Part shown: piece by piece, positions 37,030 to 49,849 of the stretch
How positions within the stretch are numbered: position 1 is the stretch's first letter
Layout: every line of letters starts with the position of its first letter
Origin: Lithospermum erythrorhizon
Taxonomy: Eukaryota > Streptophyta > Magnoliopsida > Boraginales > Boraginaceae
Assembly (NCBI GenBank): GCA_019722365.1
Contig: JADFUC010001101.1
Coordinates: 58,279 to 122,278, forward strand
Direction: 5' to 3'
DNA: 64,000 bases
The notes under the pieces: model-generated
What the model was told of the DNA's origin: nothing
Database searches by the model: none
What the model saw: only the letters and a program-made list of their open reading frames with translations
Made by a program: the position numbers and the translations under genes

Positions 37030-37800
37030 TCTCCATCCTATCTTTGATGCTGAGCACTTTGTAAAGTGTCGAGGGGACAACATTCTTTGCTATGGATCAA
37101 GGTCTTCCTAGTAGGATATTATAGCAAATATCACATGGAGACAAAGCTGGTTTAAATTCCTCTTATAGACTTACTTTTTTGACGTGAGCTCACGCCTTAG
37201 TTAAAACCTTGAATGATAATGCGGGATTGTTGTAAGTATTTAGTTAGAGATGCCTTAACTTTAATATGCGGGTGGTAGGATGTTTATAGTGATCCTCAAA
37301 ACCCGGCATTAACTTATCACGACTTTGATCCCATATTTGAAGCACATAGGTGGTTTGTTGAGTACCATCTTAACTTAAATCATCAAATGAAATCGACCCA
37401 AGCTTTCGAGGATGAGCACTCTCCCAAAAGTTAAGCAGTACTTTGACACCGATTAAATTTGGGCGATGGTAGAGGTTATGTGGTTGGAAAGACTTTATTT
37501 TCATCAAGATTTATTGCCCCTTTCTTGCGAGATCCATCACTGCTCCTTGAATATGACATTTTCAATGGGATGTCCTTATATCCTATGATACTTACGGAAG
37601 TTGGCTCCGTGTACATTTTGCCTCCTCGGTCTCTTTGACTCTGAGGAGTTTTATGAGCTTTGCTTTCAATAGCTCCTCAAACATTGAGGCAGTCGGACTC
37701 AAGGAAGGGATAGTCCTTCTCTTGCATTTTCTTTAAGTGTGAGGCGTTCTTTCTTTCATTCGAGTCCTCCTTCGGCCTTTTTGTTACGAAGGAGGCAGTT
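37030..37800 (-). pseudogene. Gypsy gag C-terminus and protease remains
   Basis: On the minus strand 37680-37780 reads ASHLKKMQEKDYPFLESD and 37500-37560 reads GAVMDLARKG, matching the gag-protease linker of Tat-type elements (LKxxQEKxYPFxxSD ... MDLxRxG). 37030-37150 reads CDICYNILLGRP, a stop, then VVPSTLYKVL, the protease end (YNxLLGRPWxH...VVPSTxHQxLKF). Stops and frame shifts are frequent. Confidence 0.7.
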
Positions 37801-38464
37801 GTTTTAAATCATGACATGTATTTCTTTCTTTCAATCTTGGGAGGCTTCCTTGGCTTCCTTGACTGCGTATTTGGACTTTGAATAAAGAGGTTGCGAGGAG
37901 CGAGGGCGTCCGCACATGCTCGGCAATCTTGGGCTCATGTGGTGAGCTCGTTACGCGACTACTTGAAGGTTGCAGGGAAGTATTCCCTGCGTAATCATTA
38001 GCGAGTTCCAGTGCATGCCCTTACCATGCACATGGTGATGGTGATGACTGCGAGTATATCTTTGTATTTGAGTTAGGACTTTCTCCAAATCGGTTGTTGA
38101 TATGGCGCTCTCATTTTCTTTGTTTTGTAGGGTGCTTCAATGCTAACTATCCCTCTTTATCTTGAAGAGGTTGAGAAACTCACGCTTTCTAGGCCCAGGC
38201 CCAACTTCTTATGGGCGAGGCTCCAAGTCGATTGTACGGTTGAATATTTCCTTTGAGAAATGACAATGACCATTTCATCCCGCCCGGTCAGCATTGTTGC
38301 AGAGTCTCGACAAAGTGGGATATATGTTGTTAGGGTTCCCAATTCCATGAAGTGTTAGAGTTAGAAGTGGTGATAGCCCTTTGGCATCTTGACTAGTTTA
38401 TATATAGGAGGTGTAGGGCTTTAGGTAGGTATGAAGGTGATTCAATCTTAAGCGGCCTTTTATT

Positions 38465-39433
38465 TGTTAGAATCTAGTATGAATTTATTCGTGATAAGCT
38501 TGCAATTCATACATCCGGATCCTCAAATTAGTATGTAACTAATCTAAACACAAAATATAAATGTATAATCGAGAATCTTTACATTGCTTAGGCGAAAGCG
38601 AACCCAAATCCTCACGATCAACCTTGCGTGAAAGCCTTCAAAATCCTCTCCCAAAAATTGTTCAACACCGAAATGATGTCTCTGAATTGCACACACCAGA
38701 GGGGAAAGCGAACCAGTGCCAGACTTGCTAGAGTTTGAAGATGAAATGAAAATTGGAAGAGAAAAACTCTTCCAATTCACTATGGACGTGGGTGGAGATT
38801 TTTTTATGATTCATTTCATGAAAAACCTAATCCCCTCTTTAAATACCAAGTCTGAGATTCCATTGGATTCTGGCTTGGCTTCGTTCAGAAATCGGGTTTA
38901 ATAATTAACTTAATGGGACCGTTATAAACTACAATTAAATATGGAGTTACTAGTGAAGTTTTCTAACTTTAGTGTAAGTCAATTAAAATACTAGCAGTCA
39001 CTATTGAACTCTTATCAAGTTATTCATCACTCAATTGTAATTGATTAAACTTAAGTTCTTAATTGATGTTCATCGACATATATTTGAAAATATATAAATA
39101 TTAAGAGATACATTTCTCAATATAAGTCTACGTTAATTTCATTCTTAGGAAATATTATTCGAATATCATTGTATGTAGCGACTTACAGGCTGGATAATAG
39201 TAAGTTGTATAATAATAATTGACCCATTTACTGTATAACGATTAATAGAGTAAAAGATCTAGCAATCGCTCATAACCCCTTAATTATCGCGAGAGCCCAC
39301 ACTGAAAGCCTTATACAATTACTAAGGTGAACACTAAGTTACGGTAATCTCGTTTAACGAGCCGGTAAATGAATTGATCTGTGATTAATATAGCGGGCAC
39401 AATAAAAGGGAATCGGTCTCATTGATTTCAACA
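38465..39433 (-). mobile_element. Solo copia LTR with perfect target-site duplication
   Basis: 969 bp beginning TGTTAGAATCTAG and ending GATTTCAACA on the plus strand, flanked by TTATT on both sides (38460-38464 and 39434-39438). In reverse complement it matches the copia LTRs at 55963-56992 and 63522-64000, including TCAATGAGACCGATTCCCTT and the end TTCATACTAGATTCT. No internal domains accompany it, so it is a recombined solo LTR inserted in the gypsy element. Confidence 0.9.
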
Positions 39434-40181
39434 TTATTGCCCCCGATATATACTCTTTTTTCCAGCTGTGTTGTCGGAATCATTCCATCTACTAGAATGA
39501 TAGGAGTTTCTGTTGTATTCCTCGTTGGTCCTTGTGGTGAACCTGAGGTATCATGAGGGAATAGATTAAGACGTCCATCTCCTTTTAGGAGTCATGGCGC
39601 CTCTTTTTGTTTTAAAAGCGACCCGTTGCTCTTACTCTATCTTTCCTTGAGTAGGCTATGCTTTCACGATGCTCCAGGCAATAGAGTCATCTTGATGTTG
39701 CATTTTTTACAACAAGTTTTTTCTACCATCCACATCGTTATCTACTTTCTTCAAGAGGCCAATACGATAATTATTCTTTGGTGCTAGATACATGAGGCGG
39801 TGTATGACAGACTCTGATTGCAGATCCCTAGGAGTGTATTGGGTGTAGAACCACGGTTGCTTGAGTTCTCAGAAATGACGTAAAATTGAAGTCTCGAATA
39901 TATTGTTAGAAGGTTCCTCATTTGGAACTATGCAAAAGCTTAATACCTTCTCTTGTAAACATGCCTTTTAGGCTCTAGCAATATGTTGGCCAAAGAGACT
40001 TGACGAGAGTCGGTGAGGCGTCCACAATGGTCATTATATTTATGATGTCTTGATGCTGACCCACTTCCTCCTTATATAGTATCCTTTGATACATGGAGAT
40101 AGGTTAGAACGGACCTCTTTAGGCTGTCCGATTGTCGGCGAAGGGTAGTTGACAATCTTACCAAAGCGTCACCCTGGTATG

Positions 40182-41940
40182 TGCAAAGAAAGAATTTTAT
40201 TATTTGGGGGTACAAAATAAAACCCCATTGTAGGAGAAAATTTCTCGATGTACAAGTTTTATCAAATCGAAGAGAGGATCGGTGTCCAAACTGCATAGAT
40301 TCCCTAAGCGTTTCTTTGACGGTGATTTGTGAGATGTCACAAACTAACTTTGCTTGAGTTGATTTGGTCTTGATATCGACAGGCTAGGCTTCCGACTTGA
40401 CTTGAGCTCGACTTGAGCTTGACTTGAATTGATTTGTCTTGATCTAATTTGGATAAGAGTATGAGCTGGATATGTGTCCTAGTCTTGATGGACTGGAGAC
40501 TGGTCTAGACTTGGATATGGTCCGACCGAGGCCTTAGCGGCGTATTCCGTGTTGGACTTGATCTTGGGTTTGGACGATCTCCGGTCGATGTGGGCTTGAT
40601 GGACTTACTGCAACTGTGTTGCAGTGTGAGTCTTCACCTTTTGTGATGGGACTTAAGGGATGTTCCCTGGTGGGACTGTGTAGTTGGATATGCTACTTCT
40701 TCTTATGAGACTTAGTAGATGTGCTACTTGTCTTTAGTGGGGCTTGATTTGGGATAGAACTCCGAGCTTTTAAGTTGTGTGGAGTGATAGCAATTTATTG
40801 AAGCAATGTATGCTTCTTGCTTGTACTACAGGGGCCTTAGCAGCTTGTTTGCTGTAGTGTGAGACTTAGTGAGATTTGGCATCACTTGGTTTTAATTTAA
40901 GCTTTGAAGCAATGTCGTTTCACACTTATGCTTGCGCCGGCCTTAGCGACTTGTTGCTATAGTGATGATCGATTATGAAGGTTGATATCCAACCTTAATG
41001 ATGACAGCAGTCCGTCAAACAAAGGGTATTAGCGTGTTTAGTACTGAACTCTAGTTGTAGGGATTGAATGATTCGGTGTATTTCCTATATACGGGACTTG
41101 ATGAATCAAACTGAGGTTTTTAAATTGTTCATCACGAATTTATGAATAATCGAGGTCAGCATGAGCATTGCAATATTGAGAAGCATTCTGAGAGACTGTA
41201 AATTCTTAAATTTGCTTCTAACTTGAAGAAGTGCTGCGTTTGTCGGTAATCTTAATTCATTCCTTCTATTTGGGGCTACAGAGATGTTTCCACCCACCAA
41301 AGTGGTGTGTTTACCTTTGATGGTTTTAAAGATTTAACTTAGAAATTTGGAGGTGTCCTCTGTATTTTTCTCCCAATTATTTTAATGTAATATTTTCTAA
41401 ATGAGAATGTTGATGTGAATTTAGAAAATATAAAGGGTATTATAAACAGGCTTTGAATACTTGCTTGATTGGTTGGTTTGATTTCAGGTGGATCACGATA
41501 TTAACCATCGAATTTTGACAAGATCTGAACCGTCGGATATTTATGAATTAATTTCCCTCCAAAAAATCAAAATAGGCGCCTATTTTGATCAAGAAGGTTC
41601 CAGATTTTAGGTCAAATGTATTTTCATATTGATCCCGAACCTTTTGAAGCATTTATTTGAACCACACCAACGTCTTATTTTGGAGCTCGGAACTTCTAGG
41701 CCTTTGGCGATTTTAATTAGATAAAATTAGGGATTTTGGCCTCGAACCCTAATTTGTCTCCATTTTAATTCGGGACTATTTTCTGGAAATGCTTATTCAT
41801 CGTTGGTTTTACATTAAATTTAGAGTTCGATCAAGAACCCTAGTCAAATGTTTTTTATTAGCTTTCGATTATATTCATTTGATTAAGTCGTCTTAATCAT
41901 TTTAATTTATTTTTTAATAAATTTTCACTGTCTATAGTAG
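40182..41940 (-). repeat. LTR of the gypsy element (right; 5' LTR on the minus strand)
   Basis: Partner of 34794-36552. Clear similarity ends near TTTTCA at 41927, but the candidate TGTAA target duplication begins at 41941, which suggests a few diverged terminal bases. A primer-binding site just left of 40182 could not be assigned to a tRNA with confidence. Confidence 0.75.
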
Positions 41941-41945
41941 TGTAA

Positions 41946-42591
41946 AAATCAAAACCCAAAATTTAAACACGCAACTGAAGTTTTCAAACATAATTGATAT
42001 TCCCTCCTTCTCATAAAAATTATATAGTTTCGTACTTTTTTTATTTTCTATAATTTATCTCATTTATTAATGTTTGTGTTTTAAGAAAGAAGTAGAATTT
42101 TCCCATTGTAACGAACGACTGTCATTGACATCAAGTATTATGAAAAACAAGCATAAATCAAAACTGTTGACCAATAATACGATATTTCAGTGTTAACAAG
42201 GTGATGCATTAATTAACAAACATGAATTGCTTCGTTTTTTGTTGATAATACAACCACAAATATAACTCTCTGCATGTGATCCCACAAATTACTCTAGTCA
42301 TTTCTCATACTATAGCTTGAAACATTTGTGAAGGTAGACTTCCCCAGAATCCAAAATGTTGTTGAAATTCTCTTTTTTTTTTTTCTTGTTCTAAATATGT
42401 AGACAATTTAGAATGTCCAAAAGGTGAGAAACATTTAACATAAAAGGACTCACATAATGCACGAATTGCTTGTTCAAGTTATCATATTTAACCATGCCAG
42501 GAATGTCCAATCAAGAAATAAGATAAAACCATTCCAATCAAGAAATGAGTTCTTATCCACCTAACAATTTAATCTATGATACTGTGGTCCA
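41946..42591. other. Intergenic, 3' flank of the kinase gene, with a Stowaway-like end
   Basis: About 42000-42050 starts TATTCCCTCCTTCTCATAAA, a Stowaway-like terminus without a recognisable partner end. The rest is AT-rich and should include the kinase gene 3' untranslated region. Confidence 0.35.
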
Positions 42592-45500
42592 CTAAATTCC
42601 ATCTCTTGATAAGTTCTTCATTCCCAACTCTTTTAGTCGATTAAGCTCCGGAACTATAACAGTAGCAAGATCCGGTCTCTCCTTTTTTCTTAGCTCAACA
42701 CATTTTAGAGCTAATTTTGCATAGCTAATTACCTCTTCAATAGGCCAGTTTGTCACTGTTGGATCAAGCATATCTTGTAGCTTCCCTTTCTCGATGGCCC
42801 TCGCCACATAGTGTGTGAGACCCATTGGAGATTTTGCTGTTATAATCTGAAGTAACATGACCCCCAAAGAGTATATATCTGATTTTGTCCCCAATTTTCC
42901 AGTTTGTTGATATTCAGGGTCTATATAACAGAATGTTCCAGCAGCTGAAGTCATGTGATATTGTGTTACGCTTTCAGCTACAGATGGTGGAACTAATCTG
43001 GATAGGCCAACATCACTAATCTTGCAGACATAATTTCGGTCTAAGAGGATATTTGCTGGTTTCAGATCCCGGTGTACAAGAGGTTCTGGCTTTGCCTGGT
43101 GAAGGAAGAGAAGGCCAGTGGCAATCTCAGCCGAAATCTTAAATCGAACTTCCCAAGGGATTGAAGGAGTGTTATCTTTCCTGAGCAATCGATTTTCAAG
43201 ACTTCCATAATTCATGAATTCATATACCAAACACCCATACTCAGGGCAGGCACCTAAAAGGAGAACCATATTTGGGTGGCGAATGCAGCACAAAACCTCA
43301 ACCTGTATAAAAAAGTTTCAAATTTCTACAATTACAAACATGCTAAAAATGTTGGTGTTTTGAAATGAGTATTAGCTCAAAACTTAAACACCATCGTCTG
43401 AATACACTTGTTAAATGTGGGATAAAGCGACCTCTAATTCACTATACATACCTCTTGTTGAAATTGTCTTTTCCCTTCTACTGCATCAGGTCTAAGAACT
43501 TTAATAGCAACATCGGTATGATCAAGTTTTGCTTGAAAAACAGGTCCATAACTACCTTCACCAATTTTCCTCTCATTTGAGAAGTTACTTGTGCCTTCTT
43601 CAAGCTCTTCTATGGTATATTTTCTATAGCGGACATCAGTGTGTGACAGAGCAATCATTGCTCGATATTTTTCTTCAGCTTCTCGCTTAGCCTTGTGCTC
43701 TGCATATATTCTTCTTTGTGCTTCCATCTCAGCGAGCTTTTGAGCCTTTTCAGCTGCTTCTATAGCAGCTTGACATTTAGCCTTCTCTTTTTCAACCATT
43801 TCTCGAGCTGCAACTTCAGCAACCCGAGCTTGTTCTAACATACGCATTTCTTCCAATTTCCAATCATCGAGGTCTTTCGCCTGAGATATAAATCATTACA
43901 AGAACTATGAACTTAACATTATAAATGTGATCATATCTGCCTAAAGAAAGTTTGAAACACATTGAAGATAACATTTTTGAGAATATATCAATGTATTGGA
44001 ATGACCTTCATTCTTAATAAAAAGTCTTTTCAACAATTTCACTTCTCATTTGATCTAGAAAAGATACTCAATGTTGAATTTGTATTGAAACAATAAAAGA
44101 AAATGTGGAGTAACAAATAAGAGAAAATGAGAAATTGTTATTTATTACTGGAGTACTTCATTTATTCTACTAAGAAGTCATTGTTTAATCAAGTTACCGT
44201 CTGTTTTGCTGAGACTGCATCTTTGCAAGCTATTTTGTATAAGTTCATAGTTTGCATAAGCTCAAGCTTCAGTCTTTGCATCTCCTGGTCCATATCATTC
44301 TGTAAATTATTTTACTATTTAGTTGAGCTCATTGATTTCATAGACATGAGTTAATATATAATGAATCAATTTTTAAATGCATAACAAATTACACTACAAG
44401 ATATACTGATGATAAAAAGTGCATCAGAAAAGTTTATATACTGATCATAATTGTGAAACACTTAGTCACTTACCATTTGGGAGTGGTCACTTGATACACT
44501 GGAAACATCTTCTATTTTTCGGGATTTGACATCTTTGGATGGAGAATAATTCGATGCATTACTATCACAATCATTAAACTCCTTATAGTGACTAATTGAA
44601 CTCCTCGGTGGTGTTCTACTTGGACAATCGATGCTCCTTCGACCCTTACTCAAGTCAAATCTATCCAGAGATGCCAAATTCGAATTTCCTCTCGAAGATA
44701 TTGCTCTGTAGTTTGAACAAACAGAATGCACAATTTAATGAAAAACGATCAACGAGGTTGTCATCTAATGTGCATTGTGTTACATTTTAGTTCTGAATAT
44801 ACTGAACTTTAAAAGATTATGCCCATGATTTTTACTAACCTCTTACACTTGTCATCAAAACATATAATTTTTTTTTTTGTGGACATCAAGAGAGATGGAT
44901 GATATGTAGGCCATGGGATGCAAAAAACTACTTTAAGTCAAAATAGTTTATAAGTGAATCTCTCTTGTTTTCTTTCTCTAGGTAGCAATGTGTACCTGGA
45001 TACATCATCATATGAACGCGCCTTGGAATCTCAATTGAATGTAGCCTCAGAAGGAGCTGGTGGTGTCATAGATCGCGTTGCTGGACTAATAGTTTGTATC
45101 CTGCCTTTAGAGACGACATATACAGAACAGAAATCGGGCGAACTCTTGTATATCTTTGCAGGAAAGTCATGACCCCAAACCATCCTACAAAACAAAATTT
45201 CACTAAAACTTTGCAACTTCAAGAATCAAGATATATGCATATCAGTTCACTGGGCCAGCCTATTTGTTTCAATACATGAGTCATTCAAATAGGTACAATA
45301 AGAACAAATAATAAACTGAGAGAAACCTCGTAAGATGACTCTTGCTAGATGCCCCAAGAACAAGGTTTGTCACACAATGTTTCTTGACGAAGTCTAGAAT
45401 TGCCTTCGACACATCAGTATCCTCAACGATATTTTCTTTTAACATTATCTGCATGTTCCCAATATCTATTAGAAATTATGACAATATTATATGTAAATAC

Positions 45501-46028
45501 TGATACATACCTTTTCTAGTAGATAAGAAAAAGACAAAATTCCATCAACATTTCAAAGGAAAATATAGAATTGAAAGATATTAATTCGAAAATAAACTAT
45601 ATAAAAAATATTGAATCCAAAATAGTTACTAAGACGTACGTACCATTCTACGAGCACAAAGAGTTCTGAAAGGTTGCAATATGGAATCTATTTCACCAAT
45701 TGAATCTGAAAATCACCATGAAGACTCGTATAATCAAAATTAATTTCTCATTAAAAAAGAAAAAATACGCCGTACTATATACATCATTAAACAATTTCAT
45801 TGGGTACGTACAAGTTTGATGCTTGACCTTTACATGCAACAAAATGATGGTATTATCAGAGAGCACTAAATGATCAATGGCCCATCGAAGAGCAGATAAA
45901 CTATGTTTGTCTTTGTCAATGGCCACAACTGGTAAATTGAAATTGTCATGGCAATGCATAGCTCTTGATTGATTATTCATTGCATTATGGTGGTCTTCCT
46001 TAGCGTGGGTGGAGATACATGAAAACAT
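42592..46028 (-). CDS. USP-domain receptor-like cytoplasmic kinase (RLCK-IX type), with in-frame TGA
   Basis: Exons: 46028-45812, 45705-45644, 45448-45327, 45184-44996, 44705-44474, 44299-44198, 43880-43452, 43302-42592 (TAG); all phases agree, 688 codons including the stop. Residues about 25-165 form a universal stress protein domain (VVAIDKDKHSLSALRWAIDH; LVLGASSKSHLTR). A serine-rich linker and a coiled coil (residues 275-385, Glu/Ala/Lys-rich) follow. The kinase domain has loop GEGSYG (415-420), Lys435 in VAIK, HRDLKPAN (D530) and DVG in place of DFG (548-550). The protein stops after the kinase, so there is no U-box, unlike PUB34/35-type relatives. Start: first ATG after a good TATA box at 46144-46152. 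Odd point: codon 185 is TGA (45031-45033) in the middle of an otherwise continuous exon, so the sequence as given encodes only the USP part. Confidence 0.9.
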
Positions 46029-46143
46029 TTGGTGTTGCGCGTCGTTAGAGGTGATTCCTCCACGCCCACCAACACCTATAGGGATAGGGATGTGCGATGG
46101 GGACAACAAATGGCAATGTACAAAATGCCTCCCTTTGCAATTT

Positions 46144-46152
46144 CCTTTTATA
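46144..46152 (-). promoter_or_regulatory. TATA box of the USP-kinase gene
   Basis: The minus strand reads TATAAAAGG about 115-125 bases upstream of the ATG at 46028. No other ATG occurs between the expected transcription start and that codon, which supports the chosen start. Confidence 0.6.
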
Positions 46153-47239
46153 TTTGTTCGCTATTATGATAGGGAATCTTTGTGGATGAACAAAATCTTC
46201 AAGAAAAACTCAAATAGGTGGTTGAAAATGATTTTCTTACATTTTGGTCAAACATACAGTATGTTAATAAAAAAACCTAGCTTTTAAAACCCCGTCTATG
46301 TATATATATACCACTTGATAAGCGATGATAATTCCAACGAATTATGTTGAATATATCGTAGTTTTATTAATTAAGACAAATTAATGACTACGAAACTTCA
46401 ATATATAATTAAAAAGTAATGAACGTTCAAAAACATTAAAAATAATTTTTAATTTTACGAGAAAACATATTACAAATAGCATGAATAATTTGCTAAAACT
46501 AAATTACAAGGATAATTATATTGGTTCAACAACATAATCGAAGACGTTCTCAATCTGACAAAAGCATGATATGACTCTTGCAAAATGTGCTCAAGGTCAC
46601 TAATTAGGATATTGGATGAAATATATTACAAGAATTTTGGACACAATAACATTGAAGAAATCACAAGGTCAACAATTACATATTCACCAATTCTTTTCAA
46701 CATTAAATTATGTCAATAATTTCCAACAATTAGGAAAATAATAAATAAATATTTAATTATTTTACAATAATCAATGACATCTAACACCATCAATATCTAT
46801 TTATAAGATACACATACACATTTTACCTTTTAACTATTTTCCAAACAATAATAACTGATTTGGTCTCAAGAAAGAGTTTATATATGATGGTGGCTCGGCC
46901 TTACTTTTTCTTCTTGGCAAATCAACATCAATGTATAGTGAATAATTCTCAATCATGAAATATGTTAAATCTTTTATGCAAAATCTTAAAATCTCTAACT
47001 CGTGACAAGAATTATTATCACAACTATAAATAACACTATTAATGTCTTCAAAATTAATTGGATGTAACAAATTAATGCACTAACAACAACATGGATCTTT
47101 TAATTCAAGAGAATACACATTTTATTTCAAGTGAGACAATAGTTAAACTAATAAAGACAACATACTTTTATACACTCATTAATAATATTGTAAAACCAAG
47201 TTATAATTTCATATCAACTTAAAAAAAAGGTTTAATTTC
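46153..47239. other. AT-rich intergenic DNA
   Basis: Upstream of the kinase gene. No recognisable gene or paired repeat; the short open frames have no domain. Confidence 0.4.
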
Positions 47240-49849
47240 ATCTGGCGCTTGATGATGCAGTCAAGAGGTTTTGGTAGTGGGCAGCATCCACCAAATCCTC
47301 CAAGTGAGAGCTTTAAATGCACTCATTTGTGTGTTCTGAAGCAAAGACCCGGTGCTCGGCCGGAAGCCTCGACGATCAGTCGATGCGGATAGAAATAGTT
47401 TAGTTTCGAGAAGAAAGAGTATTTGGGTATCAAAGTGAACTTACTTGACTTGGCCTCAAGGTTTATAGTTGCTTGAACGGTTACTTTGGTAAAACCTTGA
47501 TGGCTCGTTAAATTCGATTTAATGATTACGATTGAAATTACGAAATTAGTGTAGTAACCAGCCTTAATTACCCCCTTAATGGTGCGAATCAAGCCGTTGA
47601 ACACTTAGGGTCTTAACTAGCACGAGTTAGGCCGGTCGAGTCTTCTTAATGTGAGGCCTGGCGTTATTTATTCGTGGATCAGTCCATTTATTGATTCTTG
47701 CGTCAAGCGATCTCTTTCGATGAAGCCCAACGGTTTTGGACTTCCTCTGCAGATGAGCCCATTCAGTATGAATTATCATATACCCCAGAACCAGCCCATT
47801 TCGATGGGTTGAATCTTGAATATGGGCGGGTATACTCGATTCTTATGACAAGCAGCGCCAACATCTGTGTAGGTGTTAGAGCATTTGCCTCTCAGGCTGC
47901 CGTTTTCCGTTTCATATCTTCGCGTCATTGCGTCGACCTTTAGGCGCCCGCTCTCTCTGCCATTCTCTCCGTTTGAATTTGAAAAGACGATGCTACATAA
48001 ATGCGGTGATACTTTGAACTCTTCAACTTCATTTCTTTCTTCTTCATCTTCTTCCTAGAGATTATTTTTGCCTTTTTCTGCAACTTTTCCTTCCCGTTCA
48101 TGGAGCGTAATAAAGCGTACTCTCGGCGACTATCCTCCCCTCGAGGGTGGCCATAGGGGGGGTAAAGTATGCTTGTCCTTCCCCTCCAGCTTCTCCGTCC
48201 ACGTCTTCTAGGCCAACGACTGGAGCCTTGTCGCCAAAGCCTTCCCACGAGGGGCCGTACACGATGCCTACGCGCCCTACTTGGATCGAGGAGTTACGCA
48301 GAGGATGGTAACTTGGGCACTTGATGCACACGATAGGGCCCTCGGTGTCGTCTGGTAATCTCTCGTCTTTGCAGTTTTGTCCTCTCCCCCTTCTACTCTA
48401 TGTTTAAGACCTAATTCCCCCATTGTTCTTCTTGCGCGGCCTCTGCATACCGGTCCATGGGAGTAATTCGCGCCGCCTGTCTTGGTAGACTGTATACCTG
48501 CTTGATGACCGCAGGAATGCCTGAAGTGAGGACCACGGGCAAGAAGCTGAGAGCTCCAGAACCAAGTCGGCCTTTATCCACTGGGGGTTTTTGAAGAGGA
48601 CTAGGAACTAGGAAGGTTGAGCGAGAAGGGATACCGCCAACTTGGCCGCCAGCTGCTCGTTGGGAAGGAGGGCCTTCGGCCAGCATGCTCTTCGAGACGG
48701 CCCTCGGAGGTACCGCCGTATCGATGTCTGGCGTACTATGGATTTTAGCTTGAGCTGCAGGACCGGCTCAACCTCCCCCTTCTCGCGGAGGTATAAACGG
48801 CGATAACTGTAAATTGGATAGACTGACATAGTGCCCTTCCCTATAAGTAGATCCTCACCCCCACCCAGGCGAGAAGGATTTTTTTCTTTATGTAATCTTG
48901 TACTTCCCCCCACTCCCCTTGTAGGGGTTATTAATATTTGACTTTTCCACTTATACATCTTTGCGTTTCTTCATCATTTTTCTTCCCGTCTTGATAGTTC
49001 AATTTAAGTATGCATTTTGTACTTACTCCTCATATTGGCCATGGCTCGCCTCCGGACCCTTGGGTCGGTGTAGGATCTCGACCACTTATGGCTGAGTCCC
49101 TACCTGCTGCCAGTTTGTATCCTGTTTATTAGTGCCCAGATCCTCCCTCTCGCTTTCTAGCGGTGGTTTTGTGGACCTTTTGTGATGGGGTGGATTGTAC
49201 ATGAAGACGTCTCACTACCAGAACTTCCTCACTTGCCGCTACAAGAGGATTCGGTTCTCACCGTCGATCGGGGCGTTAGAGGATATACTCAAATATTTAG
49301 ATAGTTGCATCAATTGGTTCATCCTTCGGTGCGCTTTCGGGGCAGCATGATGAAACTACACTTACGTAGAACATTCGAACTTTTAAGGCAACCACGAATG
49401 GTATTTTGGTGAAAAATAACAAGCGGAAAGCCAGAGAGTAGCTTACACGTAATAGTTCCTTAGATGACATGCGTTCCATGATTGTGGAACGGCATCATCA
49501 AATTTCAGTTCATACGTGGTGGTCAGCAATCTGTTGATGAGATATGGCCGCGGAGATTCGAGCTTCCCGGAGTTTCCATTGGGCCAGGTGTTTGTCTTGC
49601 TCTAAAGACTGAGTCTCCACTTAAGAATTATCGGCTCCGGACCTTCTTGTTGTAGTGGCTTGACTACCTTGCTGCTTTTGTCTTTGTCTTACGTTTCTTG
49701 ACGGCGTCTCTCTTTTCCTCAGTGGTCCAAGTTGAGCCGCGACTTACCTTTCGTGCTTGACTCGTCATAGTATGATACCCGTGCGGTTTCTAGGTGAATC
49801 TCCACGATAGCGGGGGCATCGGATACGTACACCCAAAGGCTGGCTTAGT

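Larger units (their letters stand above)
34794..41940 (-). mobile_element. Ty3/gypsy LTR retrotransposon lacking pol, with nested solo LTR
   Basis: Two long direct repeats flank about 3.6 kb of internal DNA. TGTAA at 34789-34793 and 41941-41945 is a candidate 5-bp target duplication. Internal coding remains (37030-37800, minus strand) are the gag C-terminus and protease only. In this orientation RT, RNase H and integrase should lie between the protease and the left LTR, but only about 450 bp remain there, so they are absent. The solo copia LTR at 38465-39433 inserted later. The gypsy lineage is probably Tat/Retand-like, from the gag-protease wording. Confidence 0.75.

Noticed and set aside
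42592..43302. Possible U-box after the kinase domain
   Set aside because: The last exon ends in TAG shortly after the kinase domain, and no U-box-like sequence follows on the minus strand.
47698..48958. Several 60-116-codon frames on both strands in the GC-richer part of the Tat-like element
   Set aside because: They overlap each other in different frames, match no domain, and lie in retroelement non-coding or decayed sequence.
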